Source: PKWO01 sp036384915
GTDB lineage: Bacteria > Pseudomonadota > Gammaproteobacteria > Burkholderiales > Burkholderiaceae_D
Reading direction: 5' to 3'
Assembly: GCA_036384915.1 (NCBI GenBank)
Contig: DASVLJ010000050.1
Location: 49,368 to 113,367, forward strand
DNA: 64,000 bases
Shown here: piece after piece, positions 25,054 through 33,662 of the stretch
Numbering within the stretch: the first letter of the stretch is position 1
Layout of the letters: every line of letters begins with the position of its first letter
Notes under the pieces: model-generated
Told to the model about the DNA's origin: nothing
The model's input: the letters and a program-made list of their open reading frames with translations, nothing else
Database searches by the model: none
Made by a program: the position numbers and the translations under genes

Positions 25054-25476
25054 GAACATGTACGATGCCCATCTGTTGTAAATGCGCATCCTATCGGCTT
25101 GGCTACGGTTCCGAAATGGTTCCATCTCCACCCCGCTCGTGCGCCCGCCTTCCGGTACACGCCAAGCTTTCGCCGATGCCACGTTCTCCTATGAGATACC
25201 GGCCTTTCCCACGATTCCCTCGCGAACCGCGCACGCCATGACTCCGTGCACGCAAGGAATCGCACTCCCCACCTATCCGGATTTCGCATACCGGCGCGCA
25301 AAACTGGCATAAGAAGTGCATCGCTCCAATTGCTAGCATCGGTTCCTGTTCCCATTGGAACAAATGCCGATTGCAGACGACACAAGCATCCAGGTACGGC
25401 CCGGCCGTATCGCTGGAGGCCCGGTTGCGTCTTGCGATTTGGCGGACCTGCAAATACAAACACAAGAGGAGACCCC
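25054..25476. other. Region upstream of the first TonB-dependent receptor
   Basis: No convincing gene is seen in these 420 bases; the short open frames on both strands have no family features. An inverted repeat TGTTCC-CATT-GGAACA at 25347-25362, about 115 bases before the receptor start, could be a regulator site. Confidence 0.4.
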
Positions 25477-28089
25477 GTGAAAAAGAAGAAATTGACCTGG
25501 ATGATAGGCGCGCTGTTCGCCGTGCCTTTCCTGAACGACAGCGCTCTGGCGCAGCAAAACCCGGCCCCGGCTGCGGACGAACCGGCGCAAATCACCGTGA
25601 CCGGCATCCGCTCGTCCGTGCGCCATGCGCTGGACGCCAAGGAAGCATCGAACAACATGATCGAGGCGATTGTCGCGGAGGATATCGGCAAGCTGCCCGA
25701 CACCACGATAGCCGAATCGCTGGCGCGATTGCCTGGCATGAATTCGGGCATCGACCGCGGCAATGCCAGCCAGGTGGTGGCGCGCGGGCTCGGGCCGCGC
25801 TTCATCGCGGCGACGCTCGACGGCCGCGAACTGGCCACACCGGAACCGAACCGAGCGGTGCGCTTCGAACAATTCCCCTCGGAATCGCTGGTCGGCGCCA
25901 ACATCTACAAGACCCAATCGGCCGATGTGATCGAAGGCGGCATCGGTACCACGATCGATTTGCTGACGGTGTTGCCGCTCAAGTACAAGGACCAGGAATT
26001 GACGCTCAAGGCCGACGGCTTGTACTACCCGATGGGCAACGGCATAGGCGGCGCGCCCACGACCGGGCCGCGCCTGGGCGGCATGTACGTGGACCAGTTC
26101 AACAACAAGACGCTGGGTGTGGCGCTGGCCGCGAGCTACCAGGACCAGCCCTCGCTGCAAAGGCTGGTGGAGCACTGGGGCTTCAATGAAAACAACTCCG
26201 GCACCGTCAACGGTGGCGACGGCAAGGTCGACAAGACGCCCTGGGGCATCCAGGACGAAGTCAAGCGCGGCCGCGACGAGCGTACCAGCGTGCTGGGCAA
26301 GGTCGAATGGAAACCCAGTACCGACGCCTTGATCACGGGAGACGCCTACTACGAAAAGCAGGCGATACGCGAGCCCGAGTTGTCGCACTACTTCTCCAAC
26401 ACCCTGGGCAACTGGAATGGCGGCAACAGCGCCAACTACAGCAACCCCGACATCCGCAACGGCTACGTGGTCGGCGCCACCGTGACCGGCGTGGAAGTCG
26501 TCAACAACGACAACCTCTGGGTACAGGACTCTTCCACACTGGCGACCGGCTTGAATGCAAAACTGACGAGCGGCGCCTGGAAGCTCGAAGGCGACTTGTC
26601 CAACTCGCTGGCGCGACGCGACAGCGCCTGGCGCAACCTGCAGCAAAGCTCCACCGTGCCGGCCACCTTCACCTGGGATTTCCCGGGCAACGCTGTGCAA
26701 AACTATTCGATCGCGCAAAACACCGGCGACATCTCGATCTTCGGCTCGCCGACCATGAACATCAACACCGATGGGCATGTCAAAGACGAGTTGAGCGCGC
26801 TGCATTTGAATGCATCGCGCCCATTGGAGGGCATGGGCGACTTCGTGCGCGTCAAGCTCGGCGTGCGCGCGACCGACCGGGAGAAAAGCTACCGCCAGAC
26901 CACGTGGAGCGTGAGCCCGAACGGGACGATTCCCGCTTCGGCTTATGAAACCGTGCAGGTCGACGGCATGCCGTCTTTCATCGCGCTACGCGATTTCAAC
27001 GGTACCGCATACAGCGCGTTCGGCGGCGACGTATTCAATCCCGACGGCCGCGTCCAGACCCAGGGCGACCTGCTGGCCGGCTGGGACGTGAAGGAACGCA
27101 GCGAATCGGCCTATGCTCAGGCCGACCTGGAAGGCAGCCTGCTGCATACCGACTATCGCGGCAACCTCGGCCTGCGCCTGGTACACACCACGCATACCAG
27201 CAGTGGCATGCAATCCTTGAACGGCGGCGCGGCAACGCCGGTCGAATACAGCGGCTCGGACACGGAAGCACTGCCCAGCGTGAACTTGGTGTTCCTGCCG
27301 GACCCTAAGCAGGAACAGCAAGTGCGTTTCGGCCTGGCACGTGCCATGGCACGTGCGCCGCTCGACGAATTGCGCGCCTCGCAAAGCCTGGGTGTGCCCA
27401 CGACCTCGAACGCGCCCGTGACCGGCAGCGCCGGCAACCCGGAACTCAAGCCCATGCTGGCCAACCAGGTGGACCTGGCCTATCAATGGTACTTCGATAA
27501 AGGCTCCCTGCTGTCGGCCGGCCTGTTCTTCAAGAAACTGCAGACCTACATCAAGATCGAAGACAACCCCACGACCTTCCTCGGCCAGAACGCCTTGATC
27601 ACGCAGTCGGTCAATGCCTCGGGCGGTGAAGTGCGCGGCGTGGAGCTGGTGTACCAGCAGGCCTTCACCTCGCTGCCGGCGCCGTTCAACGGCTTGGGCA
27701 TCTTCAGCAACTACGCTTACACCACGAGCAACATCACGGAGACGCTGTCCGGCGGCGCGCCCTTCCCGGTCGACGGCCTGATGCGCAGCAACGGAGGCGC
27801 AACCTTGTGGTACCAACGGGACGGCTACGAAGCGAGGCTGGCGGTGAACTACCACAGCGCCTTCACGCGCAACCCGACTTGGGGCGCGGGGCAATTCTGG
27901 ATCAACGAAGCCGAGACCAATGTCAACCTGAATTTGTCGAAACAGATTTCGAAGCAATTCCAGGTGCATTTCGGCGTCGAAAACCTGACCGATCAAAAGA
28001 CCGTGTATACCGATCCGAACAATCCTTACGTGCAGCAAGTGTTCGACTTCGGCCGGCGCTACAACCTGGGGCTGACTTACAAGATGTAA
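25477..28089 (+). CDS. TonB-dependent receptor (Xanthomonas/Caulobacter carbohydrate type)
   Basis: The 870-residue protein starts at a GTG preceded by GAGGAGA and has a signal peptide ending ALAQQ. The plug begins ITVTGIRSSVRHAL, followed by EDIGKLPDTTIAESLARLPG and ARGLGPRF, the marks of the TIGR01782 receptor group often tied to sugar uptake. The rest is a 22-stranded-barrel-like sequence. The last residues are YNLGLTYKM, ending in Met rather than the usual Phe. It imports an oligosaccharide or other ligand across the outer membrane with TonB energy. It is convergent with the alpha-glucoside operon and has its own terminator. Confidence 0.93.
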   Translation: MKKKKLTWMIGALFAVPFLNDSALAQQNPAPAADEPAQITVTGIRSSVRHALDAKEASNNMIEAIVAEDIGKLPDTTIAESLARLPGMNSGIDRGNASQVVARGLGPRFIAATLDGRELATPEPNRAVRFEQFPSESLVGANIYKTQSADVIEGGIGTTIDLLTVLPLKYKDQELTLKADGLYYPMGNGIGGAPTTGPRLGGMYVDQFNNKTLGVALAASYQDQPSLQRLVEHWGFNENNSGTVNGGDGKVDKTPWGIQDEVKRGRDERTSVLGKVEWKPSTDALITGDAYYEKQAIREPELSHYFSNTLGNWNGGNSANYSNPDIRNGYVVGATVTGVEVVNNDNLWVQDSSTLATGLNAKLTSGAWKLEGDLSNSLARRDSAWRNLQQSSTVPATFTWDFPGNAVQNYSIAQNTGDISIFGSPTMNINTDGHVKDELSALHLNASRPLEGMGDFVRVKLGVRATDREKSYRQTTWSVSPNGTIPASAYETVQVDGMPSFIALRDFNGTAYSAFGGDVFNPDGRVQTQGDLLAGWDVKERSESAYAQADLEGSLLHTDYRGNLGLRLVHTTHTSSGMQSLNGGAATPVEYSGSDTEALPSVNLVFLPDPKQEQQVRFGLARAMARAPLDELRASQSLGVPTTSNAPVTGSAGNPELKPMLANQVDLAYQWYFDKGSLLSAGLFFKKLQTYIKIEDNPTTFLGQNALITQSVNASGGEVRGVELVYQQAFTSLPAPFNGLGIFSNYAYTTSNITETLSGGAPFPVDGLMRSNGGATLWYQRDGYEARLAVNYHSAFTRNPTWGAGQFWINEAETNVNLNLSKQISKQFQVHFGVENLTDQKTVYTDPNNPYVQQVFDFGRRYNLGLTYKM

Positions 28090-28126
28090 GCCTTGCTCAT
28101 ATTTGATTGAAGTTGGCGGCAACAGG

Positions 28127-28156
28127 GCGGAATGGCCGAACCATTCCGCTTTTTTT
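28127..28156 (+). terminator. Intrinsic terminator after the TonB-dependent receptor
   Basis: A 9-base perfect stem GCGGAATGG/CCATTCCGC with a 5-base loop is followed by seven T residues. It lies 37 bases after the receptor stop codon. Confidence 0.92.
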
Positions 28157-28299
28157 CATGCCTGGCTCAAGCCGCACCAAGACCACTTGCGGCCACGTGC
28201 AAAATGGTCTGAAAACCTGGACGGCCGCCGTATTTTCACTATTTATGGAGTCAATCCCAGCTCAATGAACTTGCGTGCTCACCAATCGGCCATCAAGGA

Positions 28300-29568
28300 C
28301 TAATGCGCCGCACTCCCATGCAAAACCGCTCCGCTTTGCGCCACATGTCCGCGATTGATTTCGCGCCGGAAAAAGAACAAGGCCCCCAGAATCGCCATCA
28401 TCGGCACCAGGGTCAGATAAAATGCCACCTCGCCGCCCAAGTGAGCAAATGCCGCTGCGGTAACCAGCGATCCACTGGTCCCGCCCAACGCCGAGAAGAT
28501 CACAATCAAGCCCGTCATCGCCGCATGCCGGTGCTTGGGCAAGGCGCTCAGGATCAGTGAATTGATCACCGGATAAATCGGCGCCATGAACAAGCCGATC
28601 AGGGGAAAGATGAAGGCCGCCAGCGGCGCATGCGTCCAGTCGCTTGCCTGTGCCGCCGAAATGCCGCTTGCCAACGGCAGGGTCAATACGACCAGCACAC
28701 CCATCGCAACCACGCAGATGTTGAGCAAGGCATACCAGCTTATCCTGCGCACCAACACACCGAACGACAGGCGCCCCACAGCCGTCGAGGCCGCCAGGAT
28801 ACTCGTCACCTGCACGCTCATGGCCAGCGGCAGATTCAGAATCTCATTGTTGAAAGTCGGCAACCAGGATGTGACGCCTTGCTCGATCAAGACCGACAAG
28901 AAGGCCGAGACCAGGAAGATATAGACCACGGGCTTGACCAGCAAGCCGAGCATGGCGGCGAAACCTTGCGCTTCGCCTGCTTCCGGCGGGTGGGCTTGCG
29001 ACTCATCGAGTTCGGCGCCGAACAGCAGCACAAAGATGAATACGCACAGGCTGCACAGCACCCAATACACGTTCAACCACGAAGATGAATGCGGATCGTT
29101 GGAGTCGATAAAGGCCGAAAACAGCCAATAGCCCGACAACACGCCGACCATGAAGGTGCCTTCGAGCAGGTTCATCAATTGTGCGTGGCCTTTTTCGTCT
29201 TCGGTCAGCAAGCCGATGGCGGAATACACCGACACCTTGACCAGGGCGAAGGACATGCCGGCGCACATGAAGAACATCTTGGTCGTGAAAAAGCCCGGCA
29301 GCAATGGCATGGCGGCACAAGCGCAGGCCATCAGCGCGAGCGAAATCAGCATGGAGCGGCGGTAACCCACGCGCGGCAGGAAGCCGGCGGCGGCGACGGA
29401 CACGCCGGCGATGCTCAAGTCCTTGAACGCTTCGAGAATGCTGGCCGAAGGCTTGCTCACGTCATAATGATGAATCACTTGCAGGATCACCGTGCCTACG
29501 CTGTTGAGCAGGATGGCGAACAGGAAATAAGTCAGGAACAGCGAGAGCGTGATGCGCCAGTTTTTCAT
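28300..29568 (-). CDS. MFS sugar transporter
   Basis: The 422-residue protein has about 12 transmembrane helices beginning with ITLSLFLTYFLFAILLNSVG, an intracellular RVGYRRSM loop and a central loop rich in acidic residues (DESQAHPPEAGEAQG). It belongs to the major facilitator superfamily and probably brings the oligosaccharide for the adjacent GH65 enzyme into the cytoplasm. The start at 29568 overlaps the beta-phosphoglucomutase stop by four bases. It is the last gene of the operon. Confidence 0.88.
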   Translation of the reverse strand: MKNWRITLSLFLTYFLFAILLNSVGTVILQVIHHYDVSKPSASILEAFKDLSIAGVSVAAAGFLPRVGYRRSMLISLALMACACAAMPLLPGFFTTKMFFMCAGMSFALVKVSVYSAIGLLTEDEKGHAQLMNLLEGTFMVGVLSGYWLFSAFIDSNDPHSSSWLNVYWVLCSLCVFIFVLLFGAELDESQAHPPEAGEAQGFAAMLGLLVKPVVYIFLVSAFLSVLIEQGVTSWLPTFNNEILNLPLAMSVQVTSILAASTAVGRLSFGVLVRRISWYALLNICVVAMGVLVVLTLPLASGISAAQASDWTHAPLAAFIFPLIGLFMAPIYPVINSLILSALPKHRHAAMTGLIVIFSALGGTSGSLVTAAAFAHLGGEVAFYLTLVPMMAILGALFFFRREINRGHVAQSGAVLHGSAAH

Positions 29569-30233
29569 CGAGCCTGTCTTTCCGCCACATCCAAGGTAAA
29601 TTGATGCAATCCCGATATCACGGCATCGGCCTCCGTTAATACAGCCGGATCGCCCACGCCGAGCGCCGTCATGCCGGCCGCCTTGATAGCGCGCACGCCG
29701 GCGATCGCGTCTTCCACACCGAGGCAACATGCCGGCGGCGTGCCGAGATGGGCCGCCGCGGTGAGGAAGATTTCCGGATGCGGCTTGCCGTGCGTGATCG
29801 CGGCCGCATCGACAATATCATCGAGCAGGCCAGCTATGCCCAGGCGCTCGACCACGGTCATGGCGTTTTTCGATACCGATGCCAGGCCGGTTTTCAAACC
29901 CATGGCTTTGACCGACTGCAGCGCTTCACGCGCGCCGGGCAACAGATCGGCTTGCGTCATGGTCGCAATCAATTGCCGGTAATGGTCGTTCTTTTTTTCG
30001 GCCAAGGCAATTTTTTTCTCCGGCGAATAGGCGGAAGCGCGGTCGCCGAGGATCAGGTTCAGCGAAGCCATGCGGTCTATGCCCTTCAAGTGCTCGTTGG
30101 CGGCCTCGTCGAAGGCGATGCCAAGCGAATCGGCCAGGCGTTTCCAGGCCAGGTAGTGGTAGCGCGCAGTATCGGTCAGGACGCCATCGAGGTCGAACAC
30201 GACAGCCTCGAAGCGGATGTCGGCGCGCTTCAT
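29565..30233 (-). CDS. pgmB: Beta-phosphoglucomutase (HAD superfamily)
   Basis: The 222-residue protein starts with AVVFDLDGVLTDTARYHYLAWK, where the two Asp are nucleophile and acid/base of HAD phosphomutases and TDTARYH leads into the cap domain. Downstream ASVSKNA and HGKPHPEIF with GVEDAIAGVRA complete the HAD motifs. It converts beta-glucose 1-phosphate, released by the GH65 phosphorylase encoded just upstream, to glucose 6-phosphate. It overlaps both neighbours by ATGA, so stoichiometric co-translation is likely. Confidence 0.94.
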   Translation of the reverse strand: MKRADIRFEAVVFDLDGVLTDTARYHYLAWKRLADSLGIAFDEAANEHLKGIDRMASLNLILGDRASAYSPEKKIALAEKKNDHYRQLIATMTQADLLPGAREALQSVKAMGLKTGLASVSKNAMTVVERLGIAGLLDDIVDAAAITHGKPHPEIFLTAAAHLGTPPACCLGVEDAIAGVRAIKAAGMTALGVGDPAVLTEADAVISGLHQFTLDVAERQAR

Positions 30234-32569
30234 GGCAGTTTGCACGCCGGTCGGGCACGCGTCAGTTCGACGGCTTCGCCGCGATGCGCAAAATTCAGGT
30301 GCTCACCCTCAAGCAGGCGGTATTCCACGCCGTCCTGCGCCACCTGCACTTGCAGCAATTGGCCGCGCACGTGGACGCGGAAACGATAATGGCTCCACTG
30401 GCGCGGCAGGCTCGGCGCAAAGCGCAAGTTCCCGCCATAGCCGCGCATGCCGCCGAAACCGCAGGCCACGCCGAGCCAGGTGCCGGCCATGGCGGCCGTA
30501 TGCACGCCGTGGCAGGTGTTGCCATGCCTATCGTCGAGGTCGAGCCGCGCCGTTTCCATGAAGTAGTCGTATGCCTTGTCGGCGTACCCCACTTCCGCCG
30601 CAATGATGCTGAAGATGCACGAAGACAGCGAGGAATCGTGTGTCGTGATTTTTTCGTAGTAGTCGAAGTCGCGCCGCTTTTCCTCCAGCGTGAAGCGATC
30701 GCCCTGCAGCAGCAGCGCCAGCACCACGTCGGCTTGCTTGCACACCTGGTGACGGTAGATCACCAGCGGGTGGTAATGCAGCAGCAGCGGGTAGTTGGCG
30801 CGCGGCGTGGCGGCAAAATCCCATACTTTCTTCGAAAGAAAACTATCGTCTTGCGGATGGATGCCGCGCTTTTCATCGTAGGGCAAGACCATGCAATCGG
30901 CGGCACGGCGCCATTCGGCGATCTCGCTCGGGTCGAGTTCGATGGCGTCGGCGATGCGCGCGTAGGCGCTCGGGTCGGCGCGCATCACCGTTTCGGCCAC
31001 TTCAACCGCATAGCGCAGGTGCAATTGCGCCATCAGGTTGGTGTAGTAGTTGTTATTGACGATGGCGGTGTATTCGTCCGGCCCGGTTACGGTGTTGATG
31101 CAAAAACGGTCCGGCTCGCCTGGCGCATACCCCCCTATGCCGGTCCAGATACGAGCCGTATCGAGCACGATCTCGGCGCCGTACTGCAACAGGTAAGCCA
31201 TGTCGCCGCTGATCTCGACGTATTGCTTGATCGAGTAGGCGATATCCGCATTGATGTGATACTGGGCGGTGCCGGCCGGATAATAGGCCGAGCACTCCTC
31301 GCCGGCGATGGTGCGCCAGGGGTAGAGTGCGCCCTTGGCATGGGCCATCTGACGCGCGCGTTCGCGCGCCTTGGGCAGGCCGGCATAACGGTACTCGAGC
31401 AGCTTGCGTGCCACGTCGGGTTTCAAGTACAGGAAGAACGGCAGGATATAGATCTCGGTATCCCAAAAGTAATGCCCTTCATATCCTTCGCCGGTTACGC
31501 CCTTGGCCGCGATGTTGCTTTTGCCGTCACGCCCCACCGATTGCAGCAGATGGAACTGGTTGAAGCGCATCCCTTGCTGCAAAGCGTCGTCGCCGGCAAT
31601 CTCGACGTCGGCCTGATTCCAGAAGTCGGCCAGCCATGCTGCCTGTTCAGCGCACAGCGCATCGAAGCCCGCGTGCCGCGCCTCACGCAAGGTTTCACGT
31701 GCGCGCGGAGCCAGTTCGGCCTCGGGACAATCGCGCGAACTGAAATAGCAGCCGAACTTGTCCAAGGTGACGCTCGCCCCTTGCGCCAGATCGCAATCGA
31801 ACAGCGTCTCGATGCGCTGGCCGTGCACGGCATGTCCGACGATGCCGGTCGCTCCGTTCAGTTCCGATTCGACGGCCGACACCAGCGTAAAGCCGCTGTT
31901 TGTGGTGTGCTGGGTCAGTGCCGCGTAACCGCCCTCCTGCTCCAGGTCCAGCAGATGCAGGGAGGGGCCGTGGACGGTCGAACCGACGCGCGGGTCGTCG
32001 CCGGCTTCGAGGTTTTTCACCGCGCCGTCGAGTATCGAGGCAAGCCGCACACGGCCGGAGAAATTCAAGGCCCGCACCTGGTATTGCATGGCATACAGAT
32101 GCTTGTGCGCCAGGCAGACGATGCGCCGGCTGCTGACCGCGATGCGGCGCCCCTGCGGCGAGACCCATTCGAATCGCCGTTCCACGATACCGCGCCTGAA
32201 ATCGAGCGTGCGCTCGTAGCCCGCGACTTCGCCTTGCAGCAGGTCGAGGCGCTCGCCCTCGATGAAGCATTCGATGCGCTTGCCGTTGGGCACGTTGAGC
32301 ATGAATTCATTCAAGCGCGCCAGGCCGTAGGCGTTTTCCGGGTAATGGATTTCCTCGGTATCGTAGAAACCGTTCAAGTAGCTGCCGTCGCGGGAACTTC
32401 CCTTGGGGCCGGTGTAGGTCTCTTCATGCGAACCGCGCAAGCCGATATAGCCGTTGCCGAGTGCGAACAGCGTCTCGTCGAGAAAGTGCGAATCGGTATC
32501 GAAGCCGGTTTCCCTGATCCCCCAGGGGTCGAGCGGGAAGGTATGGCGCCGACTGTGTTTCTGCTGCAC
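30230..32569 (-). CDS. Glycoside hydrolase family 65 phosphorylase (maltose/trehalose/kojibiose type)
   Basis: The 779-residue protein is a full-length GH65 inverting phosphorylase. The N-terminal beta-sandwich contains LFALGNGYIGLRGSHEE; the catalytic (alpha/alpha)6 barrel has HYFWDTEIYILPFF near 366-379 and VTGPDEY with the general acid Glu499. It phosphorolyses an alpha-linked disaccharide to beta-glucose 1-phosphate and glucose; the flanking pgmB and glk genes consume both products. Substrate linkage cannot be read with certainty. The start is a GTG with AAAGGA upstream, 10 bases after the glk stop. Confidence 0.93.
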   Translation of the reverse strand: MQQKHSRRHTFPLDPWGIRETGFDTDSHFLDETLFALGNGYIGLRGSHEETYTGPKGSSRDGSYLNGFYDTEEIHYPENAYGLARLNEFMLNVPNGKRIECFIEGERLDLLQGEVAGYERTLDFRRGIVERRFEWVSPQGRRIAVSSRRIVCLAHKHLYAMQYQVRALNFSGRVRLASILDGAVKNLEAGDDPRVGSTVHGPSLHLLDLEQEGGYAALTQHTTNSGFTLVSAVESELNGATGIVGHAVHGQRIETLFDCDLAQGASVTLDKFGCYFSSRDCPEAELAPRARETLREARHAGFDALCAEQAAWLADFWNQADVEIAGDDALQQGMRFNQFHLLQSVGRDGKSNIAAKGVTGEGYEGHYFWDTEIYILPFFLYLKPDVARKLLEYRYAGLPKARERARQMAHAKGALYPWRTIAGEECSAYYPAGTAQYHINADIAYSIKQYVEISGDMAYLLQYGAEIVLDTARIWTGIGGYAPGEPDRFCINTVTGPDEYTAIVNNNYYTNLMAQLHLRYAVEVAETVMRADPSAYARIADAIELDPSEIAEWRRAADCMVLPYDEKRGIHPQDDSFLSKKVWDFAATPRANYPLLLHYHPLVIYRHQVCKQADVVLALLLQGDRFTLEEKRRDFDYYEKITTHDSSLSSCIFSIIAAEVGYADKAYDYFMETARLDLDDRHGNTCHGVHTAAMAGTWLGVACGFGGMRGYGGNLRFAPSLPRQWSHYRFRVHVRGQLLQVQVAQDGVEYRLLEGEHLNFAHRGEAVELTRARPACKLP

Positions 32570-32579
32570 GATGAGTCCT

Positions 32580-33662
32580 TTAATTCGTTTGAACCGCGGC
32601 CAGCTTGGCCGACAGCCCTTTGAAGGCCGGGTAAGCGGCCGTGATCACATAAGTCGGAATCTGCGCCAGGTAGGACGAGAAACGCCCTTTGGCTTCGAAG
32701 CGTGCACGGAAGCCGGACGCATCGAACCTTGCCCCCAGGCGCGGGACGATACCTCCGCCGATATAGATACCGCCCACCGCGCCGAGCGTCAGCGCGACAT
32801 TGGCCGCGGCCGTGCCGAGCATGGCGCAAAACGTGTCGATGGTGGCGCTGCATTGCGCGCACTCGCCGGCCAGGCCGCGCCGGATGATTTCGGGCACATC
32901 GGCTGCGGTGGGCTCCGCGCCGGCCTGTTCGCACAGTGCGCGATAGACGATGTGCAAGCCGATGCCGGAAAGCAGCCGCTCCACCGAAACGTGGGCGAAT
33001 TCTCGCCAGGCGTATTCGAGGATGCGGCACTCGGTCTCGTTCGAAGGAGCGAAGTTGACGTGCCCGCCCTCTGTCTCCAGCGGCGTCCAGCCGCCCTGCG
33101 ACATCACCAGGCCGGACACACCAAAACCCGTGCCCGGACCGAGTACGCCGATGACGCCCTCATCCACGGCCTGCCCGCCGCCGACTTGGCGTCTTTCTTC
33201 CGCACCCAGGCGCGGGATCGCCAGGGCCAGGGCCGAGAAGTCGTTGCACAGGACCAGCGCATGCAAGCCGAAAGCCTTGCGCAAGGCGGCGGGCACGAAC
33301 AGCCAGTGGTGATTGGTCATGCACACCTGCTCGCCCGCCACGTTGCCGGCAATCGCCAGCGCCGCTTCACGCACGGCGCCGGAGCCGGCATCCTGCGCCG
33401 CTTCCGACTGCAGATAGTCGCGCATGGCATGCTCCGGCGTGGCGTAGGCGGCGCAAGGCAATACCGCCACCGCCTGAACCACGCCGGGCGCGGTTTCGAT
33501 GGCGAAACGCGCGTGCGTCCCGCCGATGTCGGCCAGGAGGCGCGGCGCGCCGCGTTCGCGCGCGCGCGCAATCACCAGCTTTCCTGCTATCGAGGATTCG
33601 ATCATGGCTTGTGCTTCGCAGGCGGATTGCTCGGCAAGCCGCCCGCGACCTTCTCTCGTCAT
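32580..33662 (-). CDS. glk: Glucokinase
   Basis: The 360-residue protein has the Glk-type phosphate loop LLADIGGTHARFAIE, the catalytic Asp in LVLCNDFSALALA, GVLGPGTGFGVSGLV and the ETEGGHVNFAP glucose-binding region. It phosphorylates glucose freed by the GH65 enzyme. The start at 33662 overlaps the receptor gene stop by ATGA; an internal ATG at 33605 would give the more usual length but has a weaker ribosome site. The residues before the loop are unusually long for a glucokinase, so either start is possible. Confidence 0.9.
   Translation of the reverse strand: MTREGRGRLAEQSACEAQAMIESSIAGKLVIARARERGAPRLLADIGGTHARFAIETAPGVVQAVAVLPCAAYATPEHAMRDYLQSEAAQDAGSGAVREAALAIAGNVAGEQVCMTNHHWLFVPAALRKAFGLHALVLCNDFSALALAIPRLGAEERRQVGGGQAVDEGVIGVLGPGTGFGVSGLVMSQGGWTPLETEGGHVNFAPSNETECRILEYAWREFAHVSVERLLSGIGLHIVYRALCEQAGAEPTAADVPEIIRRGLAGECAQCSATIDTFCAMLGTAAANVALTLGAVGGIYIGGGIVPRLGARFDASGFRARFEAKGRFSSYLAQIPTYVITAAYPAFKGLSAKLAAVQTN

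Noticed and set aside
25103..25465. 120-codon minus-strand open frame before the first TonB receptor
   Set aside because: No domain, no ribosome site, odd Cys/Arg-rich composition, and it would cover the receptor leader.
30230..32569. Naming the GH65 enzyme specifically as maltose, trehalose or kojibiose phosphorylase
   Set aside because: The determinants of linkage specificity cannot be read reliably by eye, so only the family is given.
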